Assembly: GCA_003996215.1 (NCBI GenBank)
Contig: QJPP01001557.1
Location: 1-64,000, forward strand
Length of the DNA: 64,000 nucleotides
Source: Jaltomata sinuosa
Lineage: Eukaryota; Streptophyta; Magnoliopsida; Solanales; Solanaceae
Direction: 5' to 3'
In this document: positions 21,772 through 32,634 of the stretch, one piece after another
Numbering within the stretch: the stretch's first letter is position 1
Layout: each line of letters starts with the position of its first letter
The notes under the pieces: model-generated
What the model was told of the DNA's origin: nothing
The model's input: only the letters and a program-made list of their open reading frames with translations
The model's database searches: none
Position numbers and translations under genes: made by a program

Positions 21772-22329
21772 CCTACAAATAAGGGTAACTCGTTAGGCCC
21801 CACCCCAGGACGATAGTCCGATTATAACACACACGTTTTTTAAAATAGCACGTAGTTGGATGCTATGCCGTTGGGTCGAAAACCCGTTGACATATTTGGG
21901 TGGTCCACTAATGGACTTAACATCCCTTGGATATTAAGACGTCCTAGGCCAATGCCTATTTTGGTATTTGGTTTTGCTCTAACTTAGGTTTACTAGAATA
22001 GGTTTATTTGAAAATGACCGGGAACCGGACGGACAATCGCAGGCTACAATAATAAGTGACCGTTAACCGACCGCGGGTCAACTACTTCACTCGTCTGTTT
22101 TGAGAAATTGATTTTTTAGTGAAGGACGACTGCAATTACTTACATAATCACCTTTTTTACCCCTAATACAATCTAATGCTTTACCAAGAGAGACGGAAGA
22201 TTGCATGAATAATTTATATTTTGCGAAAAGTAAATAAATAAGGAAAGCAATAAAAGTTACTAATTATTACAATTCAAATAGTTAGTCAAATAGGTTAGTC
22301 AAACAATAAGGTTAGAACCTAGTTGAATA
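21772..22329 (-). other. Ogre 5' leader
   Basis: The 560-bp stretch between the primer-binding site and ORF1 holds no ORF I can support. It is the transcribed leader where packaging and dimerisation signals would be expected; none is identifiable by reading. Confidence 0.55.
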
Positions 22330-22347
22330 TCCCCAACAGAGTCGCCA
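22330..22347 (-). other. Ogre primer-binding site (tRNA-Arg-type)
   Basis: Minus strand TGGCGACTCTGTTGGGGA, four bases inside the LTR border at 22352. It begins TGG, the complement of a tRNA CCA end. The form TGGCGACTC..TGGGGA is the one I associate with Ogre elements, which are primed by an arginine tRNA; the tRNA identity is from memory. Confidence 0.8.
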
Positions 22348-24398
22348 TTTCTGTTTTCGAGAAAAATAGTTTTTCGACTTTGAAAATCTAAGTTACAATT
22401 TCAAAACAATTTTCAAGTAAAGAAGAGTCGTCACTTGATTTAATTAAAGAAAAACCAAGAAAAACTTGAAAAATTTCTACAGATACAACTTAAAAAATTC
22501 TAAAGATTAAGGGTAATAGGTTCCTATTAATGCTTTTAGAAGGTTTTTAAGACATTAAAAGTATCCGCTAACTTGCGGTTATCCAGACTTGTTAGAACAT
22601 GACTTATTTGATCAACTTTTAAAAATATTTGATTTAACTTGATTTAGAAAACATGATAGATATAACTTGATAAAAGACAGTTTAAAAGTAGTTTAAGAAA
22701 GACATAAAGAATTTGTTAAAGAAAGAGGACATGCTCGTTTTGATAATTTAAAATATAAGATATTTAATTTCTTTTACACGAAGAAAATATAAAGTAATTT
22801 AAGAAAATTAGACAAGAAATGTTTGCTCTTTTGGGGAAAATTTACTAAGTTAAAGTGTTAGTCCAAATTATACAATATATTCTAAACTACACAAAGTAAA
22901 GAGTTTAAAGAGTAAAGAAGAGATTAAGCCTTGGGCGCAATCAATTTGGACCTATCCAAATTCCTGTCTTAAGTCTAATTGGGCTTTGAGGCCCATTTTT
23001 CCATAATTTTTTTACTTGAGTCCAACTGGTTAGCCCATTTTGGGCGCTGCTACTGCATTTCATGTGGGCTTTGGCCCATTTTCATCTCCTCTGTATACCA
23101 GCATATACATGAATTATATATCGCTATGTATCAGCTTCCAAACTATATTTTTTTACTTTATTTTTCCTCGTGATCTAACTGACTTAAAAATGATTGTTGG
23201 GTTTTTAGACCAACGAAGAGATGCAAGGGATTTTGGGGAGTCCGAATGGACTCGAAACAATTTCATGTGACAAAGAGCAAAGAAAAGAGATAGGGATTAG
23301 AATTTATCAAAAATCAACTTCGATGTATCAAATTTAAACAAGTAAAGCTATTGCATATTCACAAACAGGTCTTGTCCATTCTGATCAAAATGTTTTTATT
23401 AATAAAAGAATCATAACAAGCTGAAGGCTAATTTGACCAAATTAAAATGTGACACATGAATATTCTAGTTAATCAATTAAGGAGAACAATATGATGGAAT
23501 GTTATTCCAATGAGCTCAATTTTTCAAAGAAAAGTACGTTAATGTAGAAAAGATGCAACACTATCTTCCGGTAAACACCATAACTACATTTCACTAAAAA
23601 TGATGGCCCAGATATCCTAAAACTGTATCAGAGATGTGAAAACAGTGCTTCGTGAGACTCTCACCCAAATATCAGATTTAATGATCCTAATCTTGGCATA
23701 TAAGTTAAGAACAAATTGAAATCCATGAACTCATCAAAGAGATTGTAAAGAATATTTAGCAGGTCGACAAATTCATATAGGATTTAAGCATGGTGAATTA
23801 CTAAGACCCTTTTTACTAAAGTTGTTTGAACATAGACAACTTTCACCTAGGATCAATCATGTAACATAAGCCTTGGGTAAAACAGGTTCGAGCATAGTAC
23901 TTCCATTGACAAGCAGGAGAAAAAACATAGTTTCAAACAAGATTTATTTGCAAGGAAAAAAATCTACATTCTTTTTGTGATAAATATGGCAACAGAGATA
24001 TGGAGGGGTTAACATTTAAACACAACTGGCTACAATTGACCTTCCGAGCTTAAACTAATTTTTTTTTAATGAACAATTTATCCAAACACACTCTTGGTGA
24101 TCATGATAATATATATAGATTATGCATATAAGGTATGAAAATTAAGCTAGTGAAAGCTAACTTGTTTTAAGGGGGTCATGACTACACCTAATCAGACATA
24201 TTCAAGCTTCACATATTGTCACAGAGATGATTACCAACCTCAAAACTAAACTAACATTTCTACAAGTCTTCACACACAGATAAGGATCACTCTCGTGAAC
24301 ACATAAATGGTCAAAAAATAGCAAACAATATTAACTACAATGTCCGAATTTTAGAGAGAAGTTGATTGCAGCTTCAAACCACAAACAAACTCTTAAAA

Positions 24399-24467
24399 AT
24401 TCTCACTACAATACTCAATATTCTCACTACAATACTCAATATTCTCACTACAATACTCGATATTCTC
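24399..24467. repeat. 21-bp tandem repeat, three units
   Basis: ATTCTCACTACAATACTCAAT repeated three times plus a partial fourth, with one base change, upstream-transcript side of the LTR TATA box. Confidence 0.93.
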
Positions 24468-24738
24468 AAACAAGACCAGCAGAAAAATCACCCATGATAT
24501 TTCTACGAGCACAACTTTACATCACGCTAAAGAACATAGAAAGAAAAAGATGAGGGATTTACCTCCTTTGGAGCAGCGAACCAAAAGTTTGAGCTTCACC
24601 GGAAAAGCTTCACCATCACCGGAGAGAAAAAAAATGAACTTCAAATTTTTTTACAAAAAACCTATGCTCTAATGAGTCTTGACAAGGTTTCTTGCTCTGA
24701 ATTTTTTTCGAACTCTCTCACTGTGAAAACAGTGAGGC

Positions 24739-24747
24739 TATATATAG
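24739..24747 (-). promoter_or_regulatory. Probable TATA box of the Ogre LTR
   Basis: Minus strand CTATATATAG in a GC-neutral context, about 2.4 kb from the inner LTR border. It is the only strong TATA match in the middle of this LTR and would place the RNA start near 24710. Confidence 0.55.
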
Positions 24748-25732
24748 GGAAAGAGTGTGGGTGAATTTTCGGACTTAGCCGATGTGGGAGAACCAATTTT
24801 CAAGGGTTTTACGAATATTTTGCTGAGGGTTTTTGAATTTTTGAGAGGAGATAAGGCTGTGAGTTGGAAATTGTACCCTCTTAGGTACAAGCTTGAGCGG
24901 GATTTCTCCACAAGGACGAGGGGAGACGCAAATTTGCTCCACGTAGCTATTTTTGTTACCTTCTTGGTACGATCCTCGTGCTCAGCACGCAATTGAGGTA
25001 CGGAGTGATGAAGGAAAAGGGATGAAGGAGTTGCGGCGGTCTAGGGTTTGTTCGTTGTTGTTGAGAGGAGAAAGAGAAGTGAGGGTTTGTTTCGTTATAT
25101 GTGTATTTGAGTGAGGAAAAGGAAAAGGGGAAATAAGGTGAGTTAGGTTTGGGCTGGACCGGGTCGGGGAAATAAAGAGTGGGTTGAGGCGGGTCAATTG
25201 TTTGGTTTAAGCCCAAATTGGCTGAAGAACAAAGGGGTTATAATGTGTTTAGAATGAAAATGTAGCCACTTTGAATTTAAGGGATAGCCAATTTAATCAT
25301 AGTTCAGCTATAATTGAAATATTTTAAGAAATTAGGCTAGAATTGAAATAGAGATGAATTAATCAAAATCAATTCTTGAGCTTATTCAATTTAAACGATT
25401 TGAAATAGTTATTATGTTCAAAGCATAATTGTTTCCTTTATAATTAAGAGACTAGTTATTCAATTAACCTTCAATTTTAAATCAATTTGGAGAAAATTAA
25501 ACATTTTCAATTTTAAAAGGATTTCCTTATGAAATTAAACTTTTAAAATAGTTTCTTAAGTAAACTTATATAAATTTCACATAATTAAATATGAAAAATA
25601 TAAATTCTTAGTCTAGACTTTTATAAAGCTGATTTGGAGAATATTTTACCCTTTTTACAAAATAATTATTTAAATTTTAAAAAAGGCTTAAGATTAATTT
25701 TTAATGTGGAGGGTAAAAATTGGGTGTGAACA

Positions 25733-26290
25733 CTTGGCCCCCAATCCTTTGGTGTTCAATATGTATAGGGGAATGGTCAGAGAAACCATTCTCCCTATAT
25801 TGAGTAGTGAATGATCCAAATCGCAGCATCCAGGCCTCATTGCATAATGCTCTACCAATAGTGCTCCAGATATGTCCATTGGACCAAGTGTAAATTCTAC
25901 CAGTAGCTTTCATAATTGTAAGCTGTAGAGATTCCACCACCTGTTGGAAATCCCCTAGTCTCAGAAGTTGCCAATCTTGCCCTCCAATTCTGTCACTATG
26001 CCAAAGTGGGATATTGAAGTCTCCACAGATGCACCAAGGAGTGGTAATAGTTGCACCAAGTCGAAGCCGCCCATCCCATAGACTCTTCCTCTCTTCAGTT
26101 GTATTTTTACCATAGATCACTATCACCAAGCATCGAAAGTAAGAAGCCTTGCCATCAACTTTGCAGTGTATATACTGAGCATGTACCTCTTCAACGAAGA
26201 GGCCTATATTTTATCATTTTCAGCCTCACTATAGTTGTGAGCATAGTTCCATCCTTGTGCCACCTTGGCTGAACTTTATTGAACTTATAG
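25733..26290 (-). pseudogene. L1-type LINE endonuclease fragment, truncated by the Ogre
   Basis: The open piece 26129-25701 (its last 30 bases are Ogre LTR) contains VIYGKNTTEERKSLWD, WCICGDFNIPLWHSD, IYTWSNGH and GFSDHSPI, the GDFN, TWSN and SDHSP boxes of the apurinic-type endonuclease of plant L1 elements, which nicks the target. Upstream, VHAQYIHCKVDGKASYFR is readable in another frame to about 26290. The RT part is absent: the Ogre LTR begins directly after the SDHSP region. The remainder of the LINE, if kept, is beyond the Ogre's far end. Confidence 0.85.
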
Positions 26291-27700
26291 TGTTTCACTT
26301 TAGTCTCTAAAAAAGCTACTTTTAATATGTCTGATATTGTCCGCTTTAGACCAAGCACATGCAGTTTTACAAAAGGGCCTCACACTATTAAACAGTGTAA
26401 CTTACTTTTCTTTTCAGCTATCAATGCGCGACTTTATTTACACACATACAACACCATTTAATCTTAAAATTTGTGACTTGTAATACACAGGTAAATTTCA
26501 ATCATAACAAAAGCTTAGATAGTTTGATCATTCCTTTTTTGAAACAGAGAAAGTATAAATAAAAGACAAGCATACTAACCACAGCCGTGAAATCATGCAA
26601 AACGGGAGTAATCGCCCATTCTCCACTTTTCTGCACCCAAACAACTCAAATTACCAGCTAGGCATTTCATCAAACTTGTTATAGGCAATTATAAATAAAG
26701 AAACAAGAACAGAATATGAATACATACAGAATTGGAGTTCAAGAGAGAAAGACAACGAGGGCATCTAGCTGAACCGAGGGCAGGTCTGATATAGGGTCAT
26801 AATAGAGATTTCCTCAAGCCAACTGGTAATTTGAATTGACGTAATTACTAGGTAGTAATTATCAGCCTATTAATTATACAGTCTAGTAATTATGACGATC
26901 TGTTTGTTTGTCATGATGTAACTATAGTGTAATTACAAGTGTACTATTTGATTGCATAAGCGTGATCACATAGTTATATTGAATTTTTAAAATAAAAGTT
27001 AATTATTTAAAATTAGAATTTGAAAAATAAAAGCTTTTATAGATGATATTACATTAGGCATTTAAGATATATATTGGCTTTTAAAAATATATTAATTAAT
27101 AAATATATATTAACTAATATTATAAAAAATAATTGATGTATATTTTTTAAATTAGTACATTTTAATTAAATTAATCATAAAAACTAAAAGTAAATGATTT
27201 TTAAGAACATCATGAATGTATGTTTGACGAAAATATTAATATAATAAATAAAATATCATAAAATTATTAAAATATTTGATAAAAAGATAATCTATCAATT
27301 CTAACTGAAAAATGAATGATTTTATAATGTGAAATATCAAATCAATACTATTAAAATAAATAAATTGGAATAAAAAAAACTTAAGTTCAAAATTCAACAC
27401 GAAAAAAAATTAATATGATATTCTTATGTCAATTTTAACATAATGTAGATAAATATAATTCAAAAGAAAAGAAAAACGTAAGCCTATAACCTTATTCAAC
27501 AATGAATTTTACTTTAGTTTAAAAATTAGAATACTAACACAATTATGCTAAATTAAAAAAAGATAAATAAATAATAAATAATACGAACAATTGCATGGAA
27601 GATCTGGAGAAGCTACTGGTTATAACTAAGTATCTGGGGAAGATCTACATATTATGCCTGCCTATTATCATCGATGAGTAATGGCTGGCGATGATCTCGG
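26291..27700. other. AT-rich non-coding stretch
   Basis: No ORF or known repeat boundary can be supported. 26940-27600 is extremely AT-rich. TAATTAC-type words at 26830-26950 (GTAATTACTAGGTAGTAATTA) form local inverted repeats that could be a MITE end, but no duplicate flanks were found. Confidence 0.5.
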
Positions 27701-28149
27701 AATCTTGTATAATGGTTGAATGTTCAAATAACTCTGATCCCATTTGTGTCTTACCTTGATGAATCTCTCACCGGAGCAGCAACAGCGACAACGACAGGCA
27801 ACAGGCGACAGGCGACGCAGCAACAGCAGACGCGACAGTGACGGAGAGAGAAGGGGACAGAGGAGGGGACGGAGGGAGGGGAGCCGGAGGGAGGGGACGG
27901 AGGGAAAGGCGGCGGAGGGAGGGACAGAGGGAGGGGCGGCGGAGGGCTTTTGTGGTGTGAGGGTGTCGGGGAGAGAGAGAGAGAGAGAGATGTGAGGGTG
28001 TGTGATGTGTGAGGGTGAGGGTTTTTAGTAAAATGAAATTAAAAAAAAAAAAACCGACCAACTGTGGTCGATTTTACTAAAAAATAAATTTTTAAAAAAG
28101 TATTTTTTGATACAACCGACCACTTGAGGTCGGTTTTTTTAAAAATAAT

Positions 28150-29390
28150 TAATAAAAATATTTAATCGTCAATGTATTTCATAAACTCGGATACATTATT
28201 GGTTCGTTACATTACTCAACGAGTATGTTACTATACAATGTATTCCACTACTTTGATGGATTATCGATTAGTTAATTAGCTTTAATTTTGAATATGTACT
28301 ATATATATACGTACATCACTAAAGACGAGACACATATATTCAAGATGATGGACCATTAATATATAGGACGGACTTGATTAATTATATTACTCAACGACCG
28401 TATATTATCTCATATGTGTACGTACACAACGTATTCCATATATACTTGAATGGATTATCGATCGGTTAATTAGCTTTTGAAAACGTACTATATATACGCG
28501 TACAATATCGCTTCACAAAAACATATATATATTCAAGACGACAGATCATTACTAGTTCTATATAGGACGATTGGTTATATATTTACATTACTCAACGATC
28601 GTCTATTACATCGTGAGTACGTAATACAATGGTATTCCATTGCTTGGATGGATTATCGATTAGTTAATTAGCTTTTGAATATATGTACTATATATATATA
28701 TATGTATGTATATATATACGTACATCACTAGACGAGACATATATTCAAGACGACAGATCATTATAATATATAGGATAATTACTTGGTTAATTATATTACA
28801 TTTTCTCAATGATCGTATATTAACTCATATGTACGTAATATACAACGTGTTCCATACTACGTACTTGGATATGGATTATCGATCGGTTAATTGTCTTTTG
28901 AATACTTACTATATATATATACGTACATCACTAGACGAGACATATGTATATTCAAGACGATGGACCATTATATTATAATATATATATATAGGACTATTGG
29001 TTAATTACATTTCTCAATGATTGTATATTAACTCATATGTACGTAATACAACGTACGTATTTCATACTACTTGGATATGGATTATCGATGTATATATATA
29101 TATATATATATATATTCAAGACGGCGGAGCATTAATATATATAGGACTTGGTTAATTACATTTCTCAACGATCGTATATATATTACCTCATATATGTGTA
29201 CGTAATACAACGTATTATTCGATACTACTTTTATCATTATCGATCGGTTAATTAGCTTTTGAATACGTATATTACTAGATGAGACATATACTCAAGACGA
29301 CGAACCATTAATATATAGGACTTGATTAATTAAATTACTCAAAAATTATATATGTACGTAATACAACGTATTTAATTTTATTGTTATGTT
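28150..29390. repeat. ~200-bp satellite array, about six units
   Basis: GGATTATCGAT(C/T)GGTTAATTAGCTTTTG-type blocks start at about 28258, 28449, 28649, 28871, 29076 and 29234, giving spacings 191, 200, 222, 205 and 158. Each unit also contains ATATTCAAGACGACxxA, CATTAATATATAGGAC, ATTACTCAACGATCGTATAT and GTACGTAATACAACGTATTCC. Length differences come from TA-dinucleotide tracts. Confidence 0.85.
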
Positions 29391-29439
29391 AATAAATAAT
29401 AATATATATAAAAAATAATTTTAGATATATATATTTTTT

Positions 29440-29940
29440 ACCAAAACCGACCTAAAGTGGTGGGTTTTATCAAAATAAATAAAAACAAATCGATCAAAAG
29501 TGGTCAATTTTTTTAATTAAAAAAATTATTTTTTAATGGAGATAAAACCGTCCAAAGTTGGATGGTATTTTTAATAATAAAATTACATATTATTAAAACC
29601 GTCCACAAGTGGACGGTTTTGTTAATAATAATAATATTTATTACATATTATATAATAAAATTATATTTATATTTATATTATGAATTTTAAAATAATATAT
29701 ATTATATATTTTTTACTTTTTTTTTCAAAAAACCGACCAAATGAGGTCGGTTTTTTCAATAATTTTTTGCCGGGAAATATTCCGACCATTTATGGTCGAA
29801 AAATCATTTTCCCTCTTTTTTATTTTAAGAAAACCGACCACATTTGGTCGGTTTTGTAGTTTAAAAAAAAACACAAAACCCACCACTTTCGATCGGTAAT
29901 TACCGACCACGAATTTGTGGTGGATTTTCTGTGGTGTGTT
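29440..29940. repeat. Array of ~24-bp palindromes (CACTA subterminal repeats)
   Basis: Eight or more hairpin units such as AACCGTCCACAAGTGGACGG, AACCGACCAAATGAGGTCGG and AACCGACCACATTTGGTCGG, with arms ACCGACC/GGTCGGT or ACCGTCC/GGACGGT and a 3-6 bp changing centre, separated by AT-rich spacers. Two more units lie at 28056-28135. Such palindromes are the expected binding sites for the CACTA-encoded DNA-binding protein. Confidence 0.85.
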
Positions 29941-30007
29941 TTGCTATTTTTTTTAGTAGTGAACCTAGATAATTCAAGAACCTATATAATTCAAGTTCAA
30001 AAAAGAA

Positions 30008-30240
30008 CCTAAACTAAGGTTCACAAGCTAATAGCAAGCATTACCTAAACTAAGGTTCACAAACTAATAGCAAGCCTAAACTAAGGTTTACAAATTAATA
30101 GCAATCCTAAATTAAGGTTCACAAACTAATAGCAATCCTAAACTAAGGTTCACAAACTAATAGCAAGCCTAAACTAAGGTTCACAAACTAATAGCAAGCC
30201 TAAACTAAGGTTCACAAACTAATAGCAAACCTAAACTAAT
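30008..30240. repeat. 31-bp tandem array, 7-8 units
   Basis: Unit core CCTAAACTAAGGTTCACAAA followed by CTAATAGCAAG; contiguous, no spacers, one to three changes per unit. The first unit has a four-base insertion (ATTA). Confidence 0.92.
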
Positions 30241-30479
30241 TAAAGTTCATAAATTAAGAATATAATCTAAAAAAGGAATTTTTTACTATCAATTTTTTCA
30301 TATATCAATTTTCACTATCAATTTTTCAAAATCCTAGTCTATAATTCAACAATAACAACAACATATACACCCTAGTCTAGAATTCAACAACAACAACATA
30401 CCCTAGTCTAGAATTCACTATCAATTTTTCAAAATAAAAATACACAAATTAAACCTTAACCTTCAAATAAACAAAACAA

Positions 30480-31076
30480 CTAACCTCAAAATCGAAGGAG
30501 GTTGGAGGGAGGAGGCTGACGGTGGAGGGAGCGGCGGTGGAGGGAGCTGCGGAGCAGTGGCGGAGGAGAGGAGAGGAGGAGAGAAAAGAGAAAGAGAGAA
30601 ATGAGGGAAAGAGACCCCGTCGGGTCTCTGTATAATTAAAGAAGCGACGGAAAACGTCGCTTTTGTCCGTCGCTTCTTAAAATGAGTTGACCGCGTATTG
30701 ACCGAAAAGCAACGGACAAAAGCGACGTTGTCCGTCGCTTTTCTATTTATTTTTAATATAAATTAAATTTTAAAGAAAGCGACGGACAGCGTCGCTTTCT
30801 TTAAAATTATTTTTTATTTTTTTAAAATAATTGCGACGCTGTCCATCGCTTATAATAAAAAATTAAAAATAATTATTTGTAAATAACTTTGGCACAAAAA
30901 TCCGCCAAAAAAAGCAAAGGAAAAAGAGACGCTGTCCGTCGCTTTTGTAAAAAAATAATTATAAATTAAAAAAAATAGAAAAACAACGGACAACGTCGCT
31001 TTTTCCGTTGCTTTTCAGGAGCGACGCTGTCTGTCGCTTTTCCTATCCGTCCCTTTTTGAGCTATTTTTAGTAGTG
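30480..31076. mobile_element. CACTA-type element B, right end
   Basis: The right terminus GCTATTTTTAGTAGTG ends at 31076 and GGT follows. 30640-31050 holds about ten palindromic units with arms AAGCGACG/CGTCGCTT (for example AAGCGACGGACAGCGTCGCT-like) separated by AT-rich spacers. A purine-rich stretch (30490-30610) precedes them. The terminus matches element A, but the subterminal palindrome is a different sequence. Left border not found; 29962-30480 including the 31-bp array may belong to it. Confidence 0.6.
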
Positions 31077-31900
31077 GGTGAAAAAGTGATGAACAGTGAT
31101 AAAAAAAAAAAAAGTAGGAAAAAAGCAAAAAAAAAATAATGAAAAATTATTGTCAAATGTTAATTTTCAAAATAGGACTTTAGCAAAGGAAATGTGTGTA
31201 GTTGAAACTTTGATCATAAGATGAAAAAGAAATTATTGTCAAATGCTGATTTTCAAAACAAAGTGACTTTTTTTAAAAAAAAAAAGTGAAAAATTCTCAA
31301 GGCTAAAGGGGTCTTAACTAAATGAGAAGAAAAAAAGCAAAAAAAAAAAGAAGAAAAAAATATTGGCTTTTCACTCTCTCATAGAAAGTGAAACACACTC
31401 TCTTTGACACCTTATCACTCAAGGAGAAATTAATTATACTTTTAAGAAGTTTAGGGGGTAATAGGACCTCTTCAAAGGTAAAGTGTGTAATTGAAAGTTT
31501 GGTGATAAGAGGGTACTTATGCGTTTTCCCAAAAAAAATTAGACCAGAAAAAAATGCAACAGCTTGAAGTAATTAATGTTTGCCATTTTCAGTATTTCAC
31601 GTAATAATTTGAAAATTTGTAGTATGTAAGACTAAAGATGCTTATATTAGATTAAGGAAAGCATACAAGGGAGTGCTATGTTTCTCCTCTACAGTACATA
31701 TTGTTATAAAGCTAGAGGTAGTCTAGTATTAGCATTACATAAGTGACTATTGGTACTATTATGTATTGCTCCAGTGTTACCAAAAGGATGTTGGTTGCCA
31801 ATGTTGGATAATGCAGTCAGGAGATGTATCTTGTTGAAGCTTTGCTTCAATGATCTGCTAATTACAAGTGGTCCTTAACAAAATAGGAGGTTGTTCACAT
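31077..31900. other. Non-coding, A-rich with a ~90-bp duplication
   Basis: ATTATTGTCAAATGTTAATT-like sequence occurs near 31147 and again near 31233 together with flanking AAAG tracts, a two-copy ~87-bp duplication. GACTTTAGCAAAGG and AACTTTGATCATAAG recur as similar phrases near 31440-31510, suggesting a third decayed copy. No gene seen. Confidence 0.55.
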
Positions 31901-31919
31901 TGGACAATATGCCATGTCT

Positions 31920-32480
31920 ATCAAGTATGGAACCAAAATGAGCTTAACCGATCTGCCAGTTTGTTCTGCTCGCTATACACAGAGATAATGTCTGGAGTAT
32001 TCATTTGGTGAAGGAGGAGGTTCCATGTGCATTATTAAGTCATGGGCATCAACAATATTGATAATCAAATGCATAAGATTTGATTGTTGTTAAAAGTAGT
32101 CCTTGTAATAATGTCATGGCTTCAGACTAAAGTACTGTAGATGTGTTGAAAACACCTGCAAAACTAAGGATCCATTATCCATTCGAATCACTAAAAACTC
32201 CTCCTAATCCATGTTTGTACTTATTTGCAGCGCGGTAAGTACCATCAATATTAGGTTTGTACTTACCTAGCTATTATATATAGGAGGTGGCTTTCATATA
32301 ACATGAATTTTTGTTTTAGGAGGTTTGCGAATTTGAGAATATCCTAAGTAATAGTGTTCCAAAACTTGGTGACAAAAATTATTGATATTAGTGATAATCT
32401 TTGTATTATGAAAACTATTAATATTACGAGTTTCCCATACATTTCAGAGGACAAAAGGTAAGAAGAGTCATGTTGGTAAA
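31920..32480 (-). pseudogene. RNase H-like (RVT_3-type) C-terminal relic of a plant LINE
   Basis: Minus-strand translation across frames gives, in order, FVLWNVWETRNINSFHN (near 32440), GKYKPNIDGTYRAANKYKHG (near 32270, the catalytic N/D-x-DG box), LGGVFSDSNG, SEAMTLLQGLLLT (Glu region, near 32090), and NKLADRLSS (last Asp, near 31960). This is the order of the RNase H-like domain found at the end of plant non-LTR reverse transcriptases and in related gene fragments. Several stops and frameshifts. No RT or zinc-binding region is visible next to it. Confidence 0.7.
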
Positions 32481-32634
32481 TCATGGATTAAAGAGGTAAG
32501 CTTAGAATTGTGAAGTTAGTTTGAGATACTGATGAAGAGTTAAGGTCTGGTGGGAAAGAGTGGAGAATTTGGTGTTGTAATCCTAAGGGCTAAGGCATGC
32601 CACTGAAAAAAATATGGCTGAAATTTCATCATTT

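Larger units (their letters stand above)
6832..25732 (-). mobile_element. Ogre/Tat-type Ty3 LTR retrotransposon (giant), 3' LTR not in window
   Basis: Read right to left: 5' LTR (25732-22352), primer-binding site, ORF1, a coiled-coil ORF, gag with a CX2HX5HX4C knuckle, protease, G-patch, RT, RNase H, a second RNase H start, integrase, and a 4-kb 3' UTR with tandem arrays. Very long LTRs, extra ORFs ahead of gag, a G-patch near protease, dual RNase H and a repeat-bearing 3' UTR together define the Tat/Ogre group. Almost every ORF carries stops or frameshifts. The left Ty3 element inserted at 6832 and separates the 3' end, so the 3' LTR must lie left of the window if it still exists. The element inserted into a LINE, seen at 25733. 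Confidence 0.88.
22352..25732 (-). repeat. Ogre 5' LTR (3381 bp)
   Basis: In plus orientation it starts TGTTTTCGAG beside the primer-binding site and ends GGGTGTGAACA at 25732; ends are TGTT...AACA. Length fits Ogre-type LTRs. It carries a 21-bp triple repeat and, on the minus strand, a strong TATA box (24739-24747). The sequence after 25732 (CTTGG) is the likely target duplication and begins a LINE coding frame on the minus strand, which supports the border. No partner LTR is in the window. Confidence 0.82.
27740..29961. mobile_element. CACTA-type element A (right end visible)
   Basis: The right terminus TTTTTTTTAGTAGTG ends at 29961, the reverse complement of CACTACTAAAAA, typical CACTA ends; AAC follows as a possible 3-bp duplication. 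Inside are palindromic subterminal repeats with GACC/GGTC arms at 28050-28140 and 29440-29940, enclosing a ~200-bp satellite. 27775-27995 is a purine-rich (GGAGGGA) stretch followed by (GA)n, similar in place and composition to 30490-30610 in element B. No transposase is visible, so it is non-autonomous; no CACTAC left end was found, so the left border is approximate. Confidence 0.6.

Noticed and set aside
27744..27995. Arg/Glu/Gly-rich 83-codon frame
   Set aside because: Pure product of a GGAGGGA/GAGA low-complexity tract; the opposite strand is also open.
28477..28978. Plus-strand frames with YYIYAYN-like peptides
   Set aside because: Translations of the ~200-bp satellite; the frame changes between units.
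30008..30240. 31-bp repeats as a possible CRISPR array
   Set aside because: Repeat equals the full period; no spacers.
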